Positions 47,809 to 59,552 of a stretch of 64,000 nucleotides of DNA are shown here, piece after piece; the stretch's first letter is position 1; each line of letters opens with the position of its first letter. The position numbers and the translations under genes are program-made. Under the pieces are notes generated by a model that ran no database searches, was not told the DNA's origin, and saw only the letters and a program-made list of their open reading frames with translations. Location of the stretch: assembly GCF_048128805.1 (NCBI RefSeq), contig NC_135999.1:22827659-22891658 (forward strand). Reading direction: 5' to 3'. The stretch comes from Centroberyx gerrardi. Lineage: Eukaryota > Chordata > Actinopteri > Beryciformes > Berycidae.

Positions 47809-50800
47809 CAGGCAGAAACAGATGGTGACAGAGCAGACTTGAGCCAGAGAGGAGAAAGAGAGGCACTAGGCCCCAGGACCTCAGGGGGAAACAGATCTTC
47901 ATACAGTACCTCTGCAGCGAGGGCCTGCTGTACAGTTACACACGGAGAAACAGGACAAAGGGAACAACTATACTGCAGTATTTTATTTGAGTATAGGAAG
48001 CTACCGCACATTCACTACAACATGTACTGCTGGAGGCGTTGGACTGACCATGAATTGGCTTTTCCTCTACTGACTGTTGTTCTAGGTTCATGCCGGACCT
48101 GTTATTTATGACTTGGCTTTGCCTGATCTCCTTTCCAGGTCGCCCTGCCTTATTAATTGTCTTTCTTTCTTCTTCTATTTTGTGCCTATGTAATTTATAT
48201 ATTTACTCCACTGTGAATTGACTGTAATGTAATTATTGTACTTATCCTCAAGACTATATTCTGTAGATTTTCTCAAAATAAGTGAATTGTATGACTGCTA
48301 AATGAATGAGATGATAAAATGTAAATAATGATACTAAAATGAAAATGTATCCTGATTGATTCCACACAGGTTTAATCACTGTCTGTGATGTGTGGAAATA
48401 TGCTATGAAGAAAGTCTCTGACCGACAGCTTAGCTTTTTTGTCACAATAAATGTTAAACTTGCATTGGAGACAGTGTGTGGAAGCCTTTTTCTTTTAAAT
48501 TAAATATATTTAAAATACACATTTAATTACTTTTGAGTATTTTGTAATTTGTATTGGCAGGAGTGAAAAAAATCTGTAAATTGTGTCAAGATACTTTTGG
48601 AAGTAGTATTTGTCAATTTGCCAAAATGCAGTATTTACAGAACTTTCTGGAATACACTGGATTTCTGTAATCGGATATAGAAATTGTTCAATTCAGATTA
48701 ACTACACTTTGTTGGCTTTAGCACAGTGATGGATGCAGCAGCACAGACATTACAGACATAATGTGTAATCTGTGTGGATAATAACCATGCAAAACATAAG
48801 AGGACAGTTGCCTAAAACCGTGGTCATTGATGGTCATATAGTTCAACAGAAGCAAGGCTGGTTGAGTAACCCACGCCTAATTCACTATGCATGACATTCA
48901 GGAAGGCAAAACAGCAAAGCAGATCTAACAGAATGCTGAAATCCAAAACTGAGAAAACTTTGAGTTGACTGTGAGCTGCGAGTAGACCGTATTCAGGATT
49001 TGTGATGAAAAAGGATTCTATTTTTGGAGAATTACTGAGGGACTGGGTTGACGTCTGTTCCACTGCAGCTCTCCTTTAGATGTGATAACATTCACAGCAA
49101 CCACTCACTGGAGAATAACTTCTGTGGTTCTGAGCTAAGGCCTTCTTAAATTGTGTGGCATGAGCGCCCATTACAGTCATTCGTCTCATTCCTGCAATTC
49201 TTCTTGTAATCACCACAGGTACCTTAAGCTCAGAAACATTCATCTCCTCTCTCTCTCCTTGTCTCCAGATTTAATGGATTGAATCAAGCATACATAAATG
49301 AACAAAAAACCCACTAAGCAGCAACCATTTTCTTTTCCCAACATTTCTCATCATGCAGGCGAAAGGACAATGCTGCTGGTTGTCTCATTTGCTTTTGACA
49401 CTGTTTGGCTAATACACTGCTGACTTTGAAGTGTCTGCCTGTAAGTGTTACATTTTGACCAGTAGGAGGTGCCGTGCTGTGGCAGGCAGCGACAGTGGAG
49501 GTGACTACGTCCATCTGCTGGTGCCGACGCACCCCTGTGTCTTGGTGGCTGGATTTAGCAGAAAAAGCTCCTCCTTTGTTCTGCCTCCTCCACTCACTAC
49601 ACTGAGGATGCTGCACACACATAAACACAGCATCAGTGCCACAGTAAGTTCTCTTTGTGAGTGTAACTGTGGGTGCATGTGTGCAGTGTGAGCACATTAA
49701 CAGCACGGTTACCAGCTTAAGTCCAAATTACAAGTCAATATGTCTCTTGTACCTTTCAATCTTTACAAGACAATTTGTCTTGTTCTCTGGCTGGGGGCCT
49801 GCAGTGGGCTGGCATTGCTGTGCTATTTCTACTGCTGGCTAACAAAACTTTCCCCATGCAAAAGTACCAAGAGAGAGAGGGAACCTGGGGACAATGGGGA
49901 CAGGGGGAGGGGGAGGGGGAATACAGCAGCCTCTACTGTTCCTGCCATAATTGGTGGGAGGGTGTTCCTATCTGCCTTATCACGTCAAAGTTATACAGCC
50001 AAACTCTTGGCTGGAGCTTACATTGTAATACTTCTATCAATAATGTATTGATGTTGACATTGAGACACTGAGATGAATGAAAATAGAAACTAAATTCCTA
50101 ATTAATATCAATCTCTGCTATCAGATGATAGCTGATATTACTTGTTTGTATTTGAAAGAACTGCCTATGCATGATACCCGAGAGGGTGCTCAACAGCGAG
50201 TCTTCAAGGGTATTATAGCTTTCATGCAACATTTACCAAAGCATGTGTACTTACTTACTCCCTCTAAGTAGTATACATATACATAGAATAAAAACAGGCG
50301 AAAGGATGAAAGTTCACTAACTAATAATATAATCACTAACTAATTTATTGCTGTATGTATATGTATATAAGTGATTCTGTCCTCCAATATGATTGGTCCA
50401 AAAACTTTCATACAAAGCACATTCATATTATCCATCCAGTCACCATCTTGTAGCTGGGTCAGAATTACGGTCGCAATAGGCAAGCAGAGCAGCTCAAGTC
50501 CTTTCACTCAGCAACTTCCTCCAGCTCCTCCTTGGGGATGCCAAGTTACTCCCAGGCATGCTGGGAGATGTAGTCCCTCCAAACTGGCTCTCGGCATGTG
50601 GAATCTAACCTCTCTGGGGGGGGAAGGAGTCTGAGCCGGTGTGGGAGGCCCACACACAGTGTCAGCTCTGAATCCAAACTCCTCGTAGGGAGTTGTCTCT
50701 CTCCTACTCACAAGTTGTCCCGGGTGACAGGTGCTGACTGGGTGTGGGGATACTCGGCCTTCTTGGAGCCAGTGAGTGAGGTGCTGTGGAAGGCTTCACC

Positions 50801-52247
50801 TAACACCTCCATAGTCTTACTGTGAGACTTTAATGCTCATGTTGGCAATGACTGGGATACCTGGAAGGGTGTGGCTGGGATGAATGACCTCCCTGATCTA
50901 ATCCTGAGTGGTGTGTTTTTGTTGGCCTTGTGTGCTAGCCACAGATTGTCCATAAGAAAACACCATATTTCAAAACAAAAAGGTTCATAAGAGTGCATGG
51001 TACCAGAGCTCCTTGGACCAAAGGCAAATGATCGACTTTGTAGTTGTTTAGTCAGACCTGATCCCATACGTCCTGGACGATTGGGTGAAGAGAGGGGCTG
51101 AGCTGTCAAAAACGGATTCATTGGTGGTTGTAGCAATTTAAGATTGCATACCTTTTTGAATGCCTCTTAAATTTCATATTGATTGTTCTGTAAGTGATGC
51201 CAAATATATGCTTATATATGAGGAAAGTTAAGCCACATAATGTCAGACAGCACAGTGAATAAAGGCATTAAAGTGAGCATATGACTGCATAGCATAAGCC
51301 CTACTTGAATACACTCAGCTACATTACAGTACACGGACAGTTTCCCTGTCCACCAGACCCGGGTCAAATAGTATTTGCAAATAATTGTTGTTGTTTTAAC
51401 CTTGGAGTTCCAGATTTGTCAAGTTTACTACATCAGGACAATTCAGATAATGACAAGTTGTCAGTCACAGCAACTGATTTGATTTTCAAACACTTTCCTG
51501 GATAAACTCTCTGGCACTAATTGTGCTTTTTCTGCTGTATGAGGCAAGACCCTGCCATCTGGCACTTCATGTACAGAAAAGTAATTCTAAAAAAATCTTG
51601 CTATCCTCAAAGTCCACTACACCACTCAGGCACCCTGCATATGGTTACACTTGATAAACCCTGTCCTACCTGGGATGATGTCCTGCACCAGGATGGGTGT
51701 CTGGGAGGAGAGAGTGAGGCCATGAGAGCTGAGGTTTGAGTCCCGTTGGATTTGAACGTTGAAGCGGAAGGGGTAATTCCTGTGGTCCGAGCTGCTGGAC
51801 TCCGCTGTCTTCCCGTCCACCTGCACCCTCTCTCTGGAGAAGAGAAGAGCAGTCAGCCAGTCAGTAAGTCAGCCAGCCAGTAAGTCAGTTCATCATAAAA
51901 AAAGCTAACTGTTAATAATTCTGCTCTTACAGTTCAATCAGTTGTATGGTGCATTAGTGCATATTTATGTATGAGAGAAAAAGAAAGAGTGAAAGATAGA
52001 GACAGTTGCCGGTTACAAAAAATAGTATCAATTATTAATTGTTCGACAGAAACAGTTAATTCTGAGAGAGTGGGAGACAGAGAGACAGAGAAAGAGACAG
52101 GCGCAGAGACAAAAAGAGAGCTGTGTACCTGGTCAGAGAGTGAGACCTGCTGCCTAAGTCTCGGGAGCGTCTCAGCCATCGCCCCACCACCTGCTCCACC
52201 CGGCTGGTCCTGCGGGACGGGGAGCGGCTTCTGTCCCGCTCCTCCAT
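31088..52247 (-). CDS. frmpd1: FERM and PDZ domain-containing protein 1, 14 coding exons
   Basis: Cortical scaffold; mammalian FRMPD1 binds AGS3/GPSM1 and LGN. Exons: 52247-52129, 51833-51670, 45620-45518, 45366-45321, 43378-43274, 41915-41820, 39512-39387, 38938-38819, 38456-38320, 37836-37617, 37417-37235, 37025-36881, 36613-35228, 34788-31088. They total 6651 nt (2216 aa), every phase closing. The N terminus has the family signature RWLRRSRD (residues about 23-30). The PDZ domain is about residues 50-140 ([20 protein letters not shown]). The FERM domain is about 175-480 ([54 protein letters not shown]). The two last exons encode about 1700 residues of acidic, Ser/Pro-rich low-complexity tail, then a helical C terminus ([20 protein letters not shown]). 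Human FRMPD1 is 1578 aa, so the tail is longer here. An acceptor four bases before the ATG implies an upstream non-coding exon. Confidence 0.93.
36848..36859. repeat. TG tract beside FRMPD1 exon 12 donor
   Basis: On the transcript strand the donor of exon 12 is followed by GTGTGGAG, a run of A and then CA repeats within 35 bases. Confidence 0.7.
37185..37219. repeat. (GT)n tract beside FRMPD1 exon 11 donor
   Basis: It reads as CA repeats on the transcript strand, starting about 16 bases after the exon 11 donor (exon end 37235). Confidence 0.9.
37576..37606. repeat. (CA)n tract beside FRMPD1 exon 10 donor
   Basis: It reads as TG repeats on the transcript strand, starting about 11 bases after the exon 10 donor (exon end 37617). 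Confidence 0.9.
38295..38314. repeat. (GT)n tract beside FRMPD1 exon 9 donor
   Basis: It reads as CA repeats on the transcript strand, directly after the GTGAGA donor of exon 9 (exon end 38320). Confidence 0.9.
38461..38518. repeat. (CA)n tract at FRMPD1 exon 9 acceptor
   Basis: It reads as TG repeats on the transcript strand, ending a few bases before the acceptor of exon 9 (38456), in place of a pyrimidine tract. Confidence 0.9.
38942..38989. repeat. (CA)n tract at FRMPD1 exon 8 acceptor
   Basis: It reads as TG repeats on the transcript strand, running into the GTCCAG acceptor of exon 8 (38938). Confidence 0.9.
39355..39382. repeat. (GT)n tract at FRMPD1 exon 7 donor
   Basis: On the transcript strand the donor GTATAC of exon 7 (exon end 39387) leads straight into CA repeats. 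Confidence 0.9.
39861..41105. mobile_element. Tc1/mariner-type element, deletion derivative
   Basis: The terminal inverted repeats (CAGTTTTTTACGATTGCTAG at the left, its near-perfect inverse at the right, one mismatch in 23 bases) are flanked by TA dinucleotides, the mariner target site. A transposase tail survives at 40291-40416, but the rest of the gene is gone. It lies in FRMPD1 intron 6. Confidence 0.85.
40291..40416 (+). pseudogene. Mariner-type transposase, C-terminal remnant
   Basis: A 41-residue open tail before TAG includes [20 protein letters not shown] and DVDENMWPN, characteristic of the C terminus of fish Tc1/mariner-group transposases. The DDE catalytic core is absent, so the copy cannot encode an enzyme. 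Confidence 0.75.
42069..42117. repeat. Compound (TG)n(AG)n microsatellite
   Basis: TG units pass directly into AG units. It lies in FRMPD1 intron 5. Confidence 0.9.
42536..42603. repeat. (TC)n microsatellite
   Basis: Nearly pure CT repeats, about 65 bases, in FRMPD1 intron 5. Confidence 0.95.
44601..44636. repeat. Perfect 17-bp-arm hairpin with 2-base loop
   Basis: GTTGCTCCCATCAGCAG is followed, after two bases, by its exact reverse complement. It lies in FRMPD1 intron 4. No flanking element is recognised. Confidence 0.9.
46620..47042 (+). mobile_element. L2-type LINE reverse transcriptase fragment, frameshifted
   Basis: Pieces in different frames read [40 protein letters not shown], and then [20 protein letters not shown] with the catalytic YADD box ([13 protein letters not shown]). 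The frameshifts show a dead copy. It lies in FRMPD1 intron 2. Confidence 0.85.
47651..47810. repeat. (GA)n and (GT)n microsatellites
   Basis: A GA tract (47651-47699) and a GT tract (about 47763-47808) are separated by unique sequence, in FRMPD1 intron 2. Confidence 0.9.
50460..51125 (+). mobile_element. LINE endonuclease (APE) fragment
   Basis: One frame reads [20 protein letters not shown] followed by [19 protein letters not shown]. This is the catalytic DFNAHVG region of an AP-type endonuclease from a non-LTR retrotransposon. Stops interrupt the frame on both sides. Clade not determined. It lies in FRMPD1 intron 2. Confidence 0.75.
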
Positions 52248-52251
52248 TTAC
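52248..52251 (-). promoter_or_regulatory. Splice acceptor just upstream of the FRMPD1 start codon
   Basis: On the minus strand a pyrimidine-rich stretch ends CCCCCTGCCAG, followed by GTAA and the ATG. This predicts that the first coding exon is preceded by a spliced non-coding exon further into the window. The junction also reads CAGGTAAAT, a good donor. Confidence 0.55.
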
Positions 52252-54407
52252 CTGGCAGGGGGCAAAGGTCAAAGCAGTCACACAGAGGTCTCCCCAAAAA
52301 GAGGTTAAATGGCTCCAGAATCCATCGATTTGAGGATGTTGATGATGTTTGACATGGAACTTAGATGTATATGGCTGGTTACTGGTTTATGTATACATCC
52401 GAGATCTCCTTTACATCTGGCATTAATGCGCATTCTGGGTGAATGGTTTGTAATTGGATCGTGCAAAATGCAGCCAAGATACAGTGAAGATCCGATCATC
52501 CAAGGTGGTGAGAGATGCATTTGGCCATATTAACAATAAAGTGTAAATACAAAGAATCTCCAACTGAATCTAAACTTTCCCGCATGAATCCAACCAGGAA
52601 ACACACACCAATCAGGAGGCAAGAGGCAGGCAGCTCAGATTCTAAAATCCTTGGATGGGGAACAAGTTTACTGTCTGTCTGCTTACTGTTAATTTTAAAG
52701 GACAGAAATATCACGAGAGGAAGTGACGTGTGTGTGACAATCTGCATTTTGACGAGGGAAAGAGAAATTGAATTTTTCAGAGTGTAAAACGCAGAGACGC
52801 ATTTTAATGCCAAGTGCAAATATAATCCAGCTACATCAGACGCATGTTAAAGCAAGGTGTAACGGGGTCTAAATAATGCAATGCATAATAGTCACAGCAT
52901 ACACAAACACATACGCGTACATTCAAACAAGCAGACACACACACACATACACACACCAACATCTATGCACACTCAAAGACACTCAGACACACACACACAC
53001 ACATTAAACCTAGCAGTGGGGTTTCTGGGTATTAGGGGTGGGCTGAGGCCAACAATGATGTCACTTGTGGCTACGGCCTAATAGACTCTTAGCCAGACTC
53101 ATGGGCCAGTTGCTTGCATGTGGTGTTCAAGCTAAATGGCTCCCTGATCGGTTATTGACCATAACGTCAATATCAGTAATTCCTAATTTTCTATGACGGG
53201 GGTGTCTCCTGTCTCCTTAAATGGGTCCGTTGGGTTTTCTCTGAGGGAGGCGGTCATCATAAATGAGTCTTCACAGTCTGGTGGTTGGTGAGCTGGTTGT
53301 AATGGACTAGGGTCTCTGGTGTCTGTGGGGTTTAGGCAGGCTAATGTGTGGGCCTATCTGTGAGTCTGCATGTTAATGGTTCCTAGTGGAACCCTGTAAT
53401 ATTCTAGGTAATGTCACGTCCCTTTACACACACAAACACACGCACACACACACACACAAAGGCCAAGAGACAGAAAGACAGACTGACAAAAGCTGGTCTT
53501 GACTCCTATATTGGATACAATTTCATAACTTGTAAGAACATGAAAGAATTTCACCATGTCACCATCAAAATACATTCCAAATCCAAAAACATAAATGTGT
53601 CTTTTGTGGCAACGACCACTCACACAAACAACAACTTTTATTTGAGAGGTTTATTTAAAGTCACAATCAAACTGCATTTTGAGAGCATCTTGCTTCCTTA
53701 ATGTGCTGTCTTTCCTGTTGAAACAGGATATTGGGGCGGGACATAATGCGGGGAGGCACCATTCAAATGTGTAAACCAATGGGATAATAATTAGGGAGAG
53801 AAATGCAGATTTATTTAATGGGAAGGGCAGAGAGGTAGGGTTGTTCAAAAATGTGTAATGTTTTATTGGTTAGAATTTTTCTGTACGCCTCCTGGTACAC
53901 GATGAAGTCATAATGCTTTTCCATTTTCCAGGAAGTATGATAGTTTGAAAGAGCTAAAAAGGTGAAAAACTTTAATTTCAGCGTGACTTTAACTGTTGTT
54001 CACTGTCAAAATTATGAGTTGCTTTTATGTTTTTGCTTCCATAAGCAAACCAGTATAGTCAAAAGGCCGACCCATCAGTAGGTAATGTGAGCATTTGCTC
54101 TCCCTCTCTCTTCCTCTCTCTGTCTCTCTCTCACCACAGACACACACACACACACACACACATATGCTTGCACGTACACACACGCTCATGCATACACACT
54201 CACATACACACACCTCCACAATTCCAGCCTGAAGATTGAGGCGGTCAGATAAAGACTCGATCATTAGCCGTAACCTAAAACCCTCCTCACGTCATCAAAG
54301 GCTGAATCAACTAGACTGTGACAGAGAAATGGATACTCTGCTTTGTGTGCATTCATGTAGCCCCGTCTCACTATGAATGATGGATGGAAAAGGTGGCTGA
54401 AGGGTGG

Positions 54408-54800
54408 ATAAATGAATGAATGAATGCATGGATGGATGGATGGATGAATGAATGAATGAATCAACAATCAATCAATCAATAAATCAGTGAAAGAAAGAAT
54501 GAATTAATACATGAATTATGGATGGGTGGATGGGCAGATAAAGGATGGATAAATAAGTGAATGAATCAATGAATAAAAGGATGGGTGATGTATGGATGGA
54601 TGGATGGATGAAGAGACAGGTAGATAATGGATGGATAAGTTAGTGAATGCATTAGAATAAATGAATAAATGTGTGAATAAATGAATAAATGGATGTATAT
54701 GTAAGTATGGATAGATGAATAGATGTACTGTATGTATATATGTATGTACGTATGTATGTATGGATAGATGGATGGATGGATGGATGGATGGATGGATGGA
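54408..54800. repeat. Complex ATGG/ATGA tetranucleotide tract
   Basis: About 400 bases of imperfect ATGG, ATGA and GTAT units, with pure GATG runs at about 54596-54610 and 54765-54800. Confidence 0.9.
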
Positions 54801-55415
54801 GTGAACATGGACTTATGGCCTCCTATGTTTTTGTTTGTTGTTGTTGCTTTGTCTTTTAATGCCACGTGTTTTCTTATTGTCCACGTATGTGCATATGTAC
54901 ATATTGTGTGAAATTAATAATAATAAAAAAAACTGAATGAGTGAATGACCTCAGCGGGTCCGTGTCCCCTGTGTCCTCCCACAGCGAGCAGCTGCAGGAA
55001 GGAAGCTCCCCCAGACGGACGCTGTTGATGATAGGCATTAGCACCATCCATTAGAGGGAATAGGAGGGAGGGAGAAGAGGTAAGGAGAGGAGAGGAGAGG
55101 AGAGGAGAGGGGGAGAGAACAAGAGAGAGAAAGAGAGAGGGGCAGCGAATGCATGGAGGTATGGTGTGACTGACAAGGGTAGAAATCACGTGTAGAATGA
55201 GGAGAGAGGAAGAAAAACGAGAGAAAGTGAAAGAGAGGACGAGAGATAGAAGGTGAGAGAGGAGGAGGGGTTAGTGATAGTGAGTGACACAGCCAGACAG
55301 GGATGTCTCCTGGGGGATCTTGAGTCATAAGCACATTATCCATCCATCTGTCTGCATATTCCCTCTCTCTCCCTTTCTCTCTTTCTCCTCCCATGTACTC
55401 ATGCCAGCTATCCCT

Positions 55416-55422
<7 letters not shown>

Positions 55423-55456
<34 letters not shown>
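55423..55456. repeat. (TC)n microsatellite
   Basis: Pure CT repeat within a wider pyrimidine-rich zone (55350-55520). Confidence 0.9.
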
Positions 55457-55458
<2 letters not shown>

Positions 55459-56355
55459 CCCCATCTACCCCTCACCTCTCTCTCTTCCCGTTTGCCTCCC
55501 TCGCCTCTCTCCCGCTTCTCAGGTTACGCAGACACAAGGCAGAAATACATACAGGGTTTTGTTGGGGTTAGAATAGATCCACCAGCCCTCCTAAGATAGC
55601 GTGGAGATCTCAAAAGTCAATTAGATACACACACACACACGCATTAAAGTAGAAGAAACGTCATAATGTAACATGAGGCCCTGAATATTAGCCGTAATAA
55701 CGCTTGCGAGGATTTCCACAGGAGTTACTTCCTTTTTAAAGTGGATTATCAGGGGTGGATTATGAACAAATATGCCTGAAAAAAAAAAAAACTCCATAAA
55801 AAATACTCCAGATCCAATCCGCTTAAATCCCATAATCACGTTTCCCTTCCTAAGTGGCTTTAATTGAATATATTGATGAACTACAAGACACAAGGCAAGC
55901 CTGATGCTTTATGGTGGACTGCAGTAAGTAATCCACTTTTGTAAAATAGCGTTGTGACTGTGGGACAATCCCCGTTTTGGCAGCACAGTATTCCAGATGT
56001 GAGAGAGAGATAATGAAGACGGGGGAAATGTCAACAGATTTTCTTGAAAGCTGTTATAGCAGAAACTGCTGGCTTCACACACTGAATGTTATACTTCCCT
56101 CTCATATCAGCAAAAAGACATTTCTCATATTTCTGCACCTTGCACTTCTCTATTAAACATGAATATTCCTTGGGACACAGAAACATTTTGGGGCATCCGC
56201 TGCTGACTCTCGCACTCCTTCTGGTTTATTGGTTTATTGGTTTCCCGTAATGTCGGCCGCCTAGGAATTTATGCTTATTCTACTGCTGCGTTCATTGTCA
56301 GTCATCCTGGATAAGAGAGTCAGCTGAAGGCCTAAAATGTAAATATAACAAAAAC

Positions 56356-56518
56356 TGGCTTGGTGGTGGTCTAGTTTTTAGAGACTGGAGACTTGTGACT
56401 GGAAGGTTGCTGGGTTGAGTCCCGGGACTGGCTGGGAAAACAGGGGTGGGGGGGGGGAAGGGAATGAGCAACACCCTCCCTTCGTTGTGAAGTTGTGAAT
56501 GTGTGTTACTGTCTGATA
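56356..56518 (+). mobile_element. tRNA-derived SINE fragment
   Basis: A tRNA-like promoter is visible. An A-box-like segment (TGGTCTAGTTTTTAGAGA, about 56367-56384) and a B-box-like segment (GGTTGCTGGGTTGAGTCCC, about 56405-56423) are spaced as in a tRNA gene. A G-rich stretch and an unrelated body follow. The promoter is diverged, and it does not fold into an obvious functional tRNA. Confidence 0.55.
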
Positions 56519-56526
56519 GAATAGAG

Positions 56527-56866
56527 CAGTGATTCTCAACCTTTTTCATATCAAGGACCCCTAATTTAGTCCACATTAGAGCCACAGACCCCCATTTGAT
56601 GAGATTTTGTCTCTCGGATCCAAATCTGAGAATATTTTTATTGTTTGATATGATTTTGTCAGAATTCCATTACTATCTGTATTGTAGTTAGAGAGATAAC
56701 AGTGAAACTATGATCAAAACAGTCATTCTTCTACATTCTCTAACTGTCTTAACTTCTTAGAAATGAAATAATGCTGAAGTTTAACAATTCATCAATTTGC
56801 TGGGGACCCCCTGGAACCCCCTCAAGGACCCCTGGTGGTCCCCGGACCCCACGTTGAGAACCACTG
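56527..56866. mobile_element. hAT-type MITE, 340 bp, with perfect 8-bp TSD
   Basis: It begins CAGTGATTCTCAACC and ends GTTGAGAACCACTG, inverted partners of the widespread CAGTGGTTCTCAA hAT terminus. Flanking direct repeats are gaatagag (56519-56526 and 56867-56874), identical on both sides. It has no coding capacity. Confidence 0.88.
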
Positions 56867-57135
56867 GAATAGAGTATGCGTGCTCAGTCGATTGAAGAAT
56901 TCCATCCCTCTTTTCCACCCTGGTCCTTTGTTTTGGACATTCAATCTATTTTCTGTTTTGTTTTTGCCCACATCCCATGATTCACCACGCCACCCCATCG
57001 CTCCTCTCGCCGTCTCTGTCTGTCCGTCTCCCTCTCACTCTATTAGATTATTGGTTAACTGTGGGAGGAATCAGATTTCTCACTTGTGTTTATCTGTTTC
57101 TCCGTGCTTCTGACTACACACGGCTCATCAGGAGC

Positions 57136-58123
57136 TTAAAGGGAAATTCCACCCTACTGTAATATATCATTAATCTGTGATGTTAACTGCATTCCAGGAA
57201 TTATTTTATCCTAAAGAATCAGAATCAGAATCAGAATCAGCTTTATTGGCCAAGTATGTACACATACAAGGAATTTGACTCCAGTTTTTCGTTGCTCTCA
57301 ATGTACGTACACAGAATAAATATACAGCTAAAAACAAGGACAACAAGATGAACAGAGGTAAACCTAAACATTTAACTACTATGTACAAATATGCATATAT
57401 ATAAAAAAGTAAAGTGTTATAGTTTACCACTTCTACTTCTACTTCAATTAGTGATTTCCTAGTTTTCCCTGAATGTCTTTTCACAAACCCCAGAGAATGA
57501 CCGTGAAGTTAGCTTCATATTGGATATTCATTTTGTCCACCTTCAATATCGTGTAAAGCAAACAGGTAAAAGCACATGAATTCATATATTTGTGATTACT
57601 GGAAGAGGATGAACAATTTACCACTACTTTGTTCAGTATTTGAAAATGTATTTTTCTTATGCGACCTAGTTCATATGGGAAGCAAGCTATTGAAAACTGA
57701 ATGTGTTTATACAAATTAGAAAATATTTTCTCAGATATTGAAACCAGTGGTTGTAAATTGTTCTTTCTCTTCCAGTAATCGCAAATGCATTCATCAATGT
57801 GCTTTTACTTGTTTGCTATAGGGTAAGGGTTTCCAAAACTCACCTGACCCTATTTCTAACATTAACCCCCCACCTAAGGTTAACACTAGCCCAGACACTG
57901 AATATCTACAGACTACTCTTCACACAATTATGAGTATGACTTGAAACTCAGTAGGTGTTTTAGTGACACATTATAGTCACTTGATATAAAGTTGAGTATC
58001 AATATTGGACTATCCAAATAAACTGTGGCTGACTGTGGCACCACCAAACAACAATAAGGACCCTGGATCACCAATAGCTGTGTTTTTTTAAGTGTGAAAG
58101 TGTTTTAGGGTGGAATTTTCCTT
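57136..58123. mobile_element. MITE with AAATTCCACCC termini, interrupted
   Basis: AAAGGGAAATTCCACCCT at the left and its inverted counterpart AGGGTGGAATTTTCCTT at the right bracket about 990 bp. A LINE 3' fragment sits inside near the left end. Exact boundaries are uncertain. Confidence 0.55.
57214..57410 (-). mobile_element. LINE 3' terminal fragment with (TGATTC)n tail
   Basis: Read on the minus strand, the fragment ends with CCAATAAAGCTGATTCTGAT and tandem TGATTC units, the 3' end of a familiar fish non-LTR family. No coding sequence is left. Confidence 0.55.
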
Positions 58124-58560
58124 GAATGCTGAGACTGTGGCCGGGCAGGGCAACGAATGGTGCACACAAACAAAAACATGCACAAACAAGCACACACACA
58201 CACACACAAACACAAGCTGGCTAATGGGGCTGCAGCAGCACTTATAGATTATCCCCCACTTAAGCTCTCTGTTGTACACTCACTCCTTCATTCACTTTGT
58301 CACTTTTTCATCCAGTAACACTGTTTTCCCCTCTCTCTCTCTCTCTCCCTCCCTCTTTCCTCCTCCTTGTCTGTATGGGTCGCTGTATTACAGACACACT
58401 CAAAGTATAAACTGAGTGTACAAAATATTATGAACATCTGCTTTTTCCATGACACAGACTGACCAGGTGAATCCATGTGAAAGTTATCGCATACTGATTT
58501 CACCTATTGAATACGATGAGAGAGGATGAGAGGAGAGATATATAACATAGAACAGTATAG

Positions 58561-58690
58561 TATAATATAGCATAGTATAGTATAGTATAGTATAGTATAG
58601 TGCATAGACATATCAATGCAAGATATACAGTATATACAGTAATATAGTATATAGAGTTGTATAGTATAGTAGTATAGTATACGGTGTAGT
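58561..58690. repeat. (AGTAT)n minisatellite-like tract
   Basis: Pure TATAG/AGTAT units at 58567-58600, followed by degenerate copies to about 58690. Confidence 0.9.
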
Positions 58691-59141
58691 ATACTACACA
58701 CTTTGTAGTAGACTATATACTGAAATATGCATTACTTACAACTTTATACACAGCTTATGCATGATGTGCTGAAGTATGCACACACACACACACACACACA
58801 CACACCAAGCAAATGGGATTAGAGAGTGTGTCTGTAGGCTGTGGCAGGGAGTTAGTGCGTCACTCCCGCTGAGCCAGATTAGATTGAGCTTCACCTCAAC
58901 CTCACAGGTCTGTTTGGAGAGAGAGACAGACTGGCTACAAGTAAAACACAGACACCTTCTATCTCTGGGTCACTGATCACTTCTCTCTCTCTCTCTCTCT
59001 CTCTCTGTTTTTCCTCCTCGCTCTCTCTTTATCCAACACTGTCTTAATCTCTTAATCTTGCTGTCTTTCTCTTTGTATGCACACACTCAAACAAAATCTC
59101 TTTCACGCATACGCATTCACAGGCACAGACGCTGACAGGTG

Positions 59142-59172
<31 letters not shown>

Positions 59173-59440
59173 CCTGCTGTCTGCCCTGTGCTTCAGGGCT
59201 CCATGCAGGCGCCAGTTACACCCCCGCTCTGCTCTCTCTCTGTCCATCATTCTGCTGAGGAAGACCAGGGTGACGCCTCTTCATCTCCTGATAACAAACA
59301 AAACATCGTAAATAAGGGTTAGGGTGTGCTATGGTATACTTTAGTCAGTATCACTTTATTTACTACGTACAGTAAATGAAAATGAATTTGTCTTGGCTAC
59401 ACTGGCACAGCGTATAGTACAGTAATTTCTTATGATGTTT

Positions 59441-59484
<44 letters not shown>

Positions 59485-59485
59485 C

Positions 59486-59551
<66 letters not shown>
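59441..59551. repeat. (GATA)n microsatellite, 111 bp
   Basis: Twenty-seven or so GATA units with a single GACA interruption. Confidence 0.97.

Positions 59552-59552
<1 letters not shown>

Noticed and set aside
56364..56424. Functional tRNA gene
   Set aside because: A- and B-box-like motifs are present, but the cloverleaf does not fold convincingly and the sequence continues as a SINE body.
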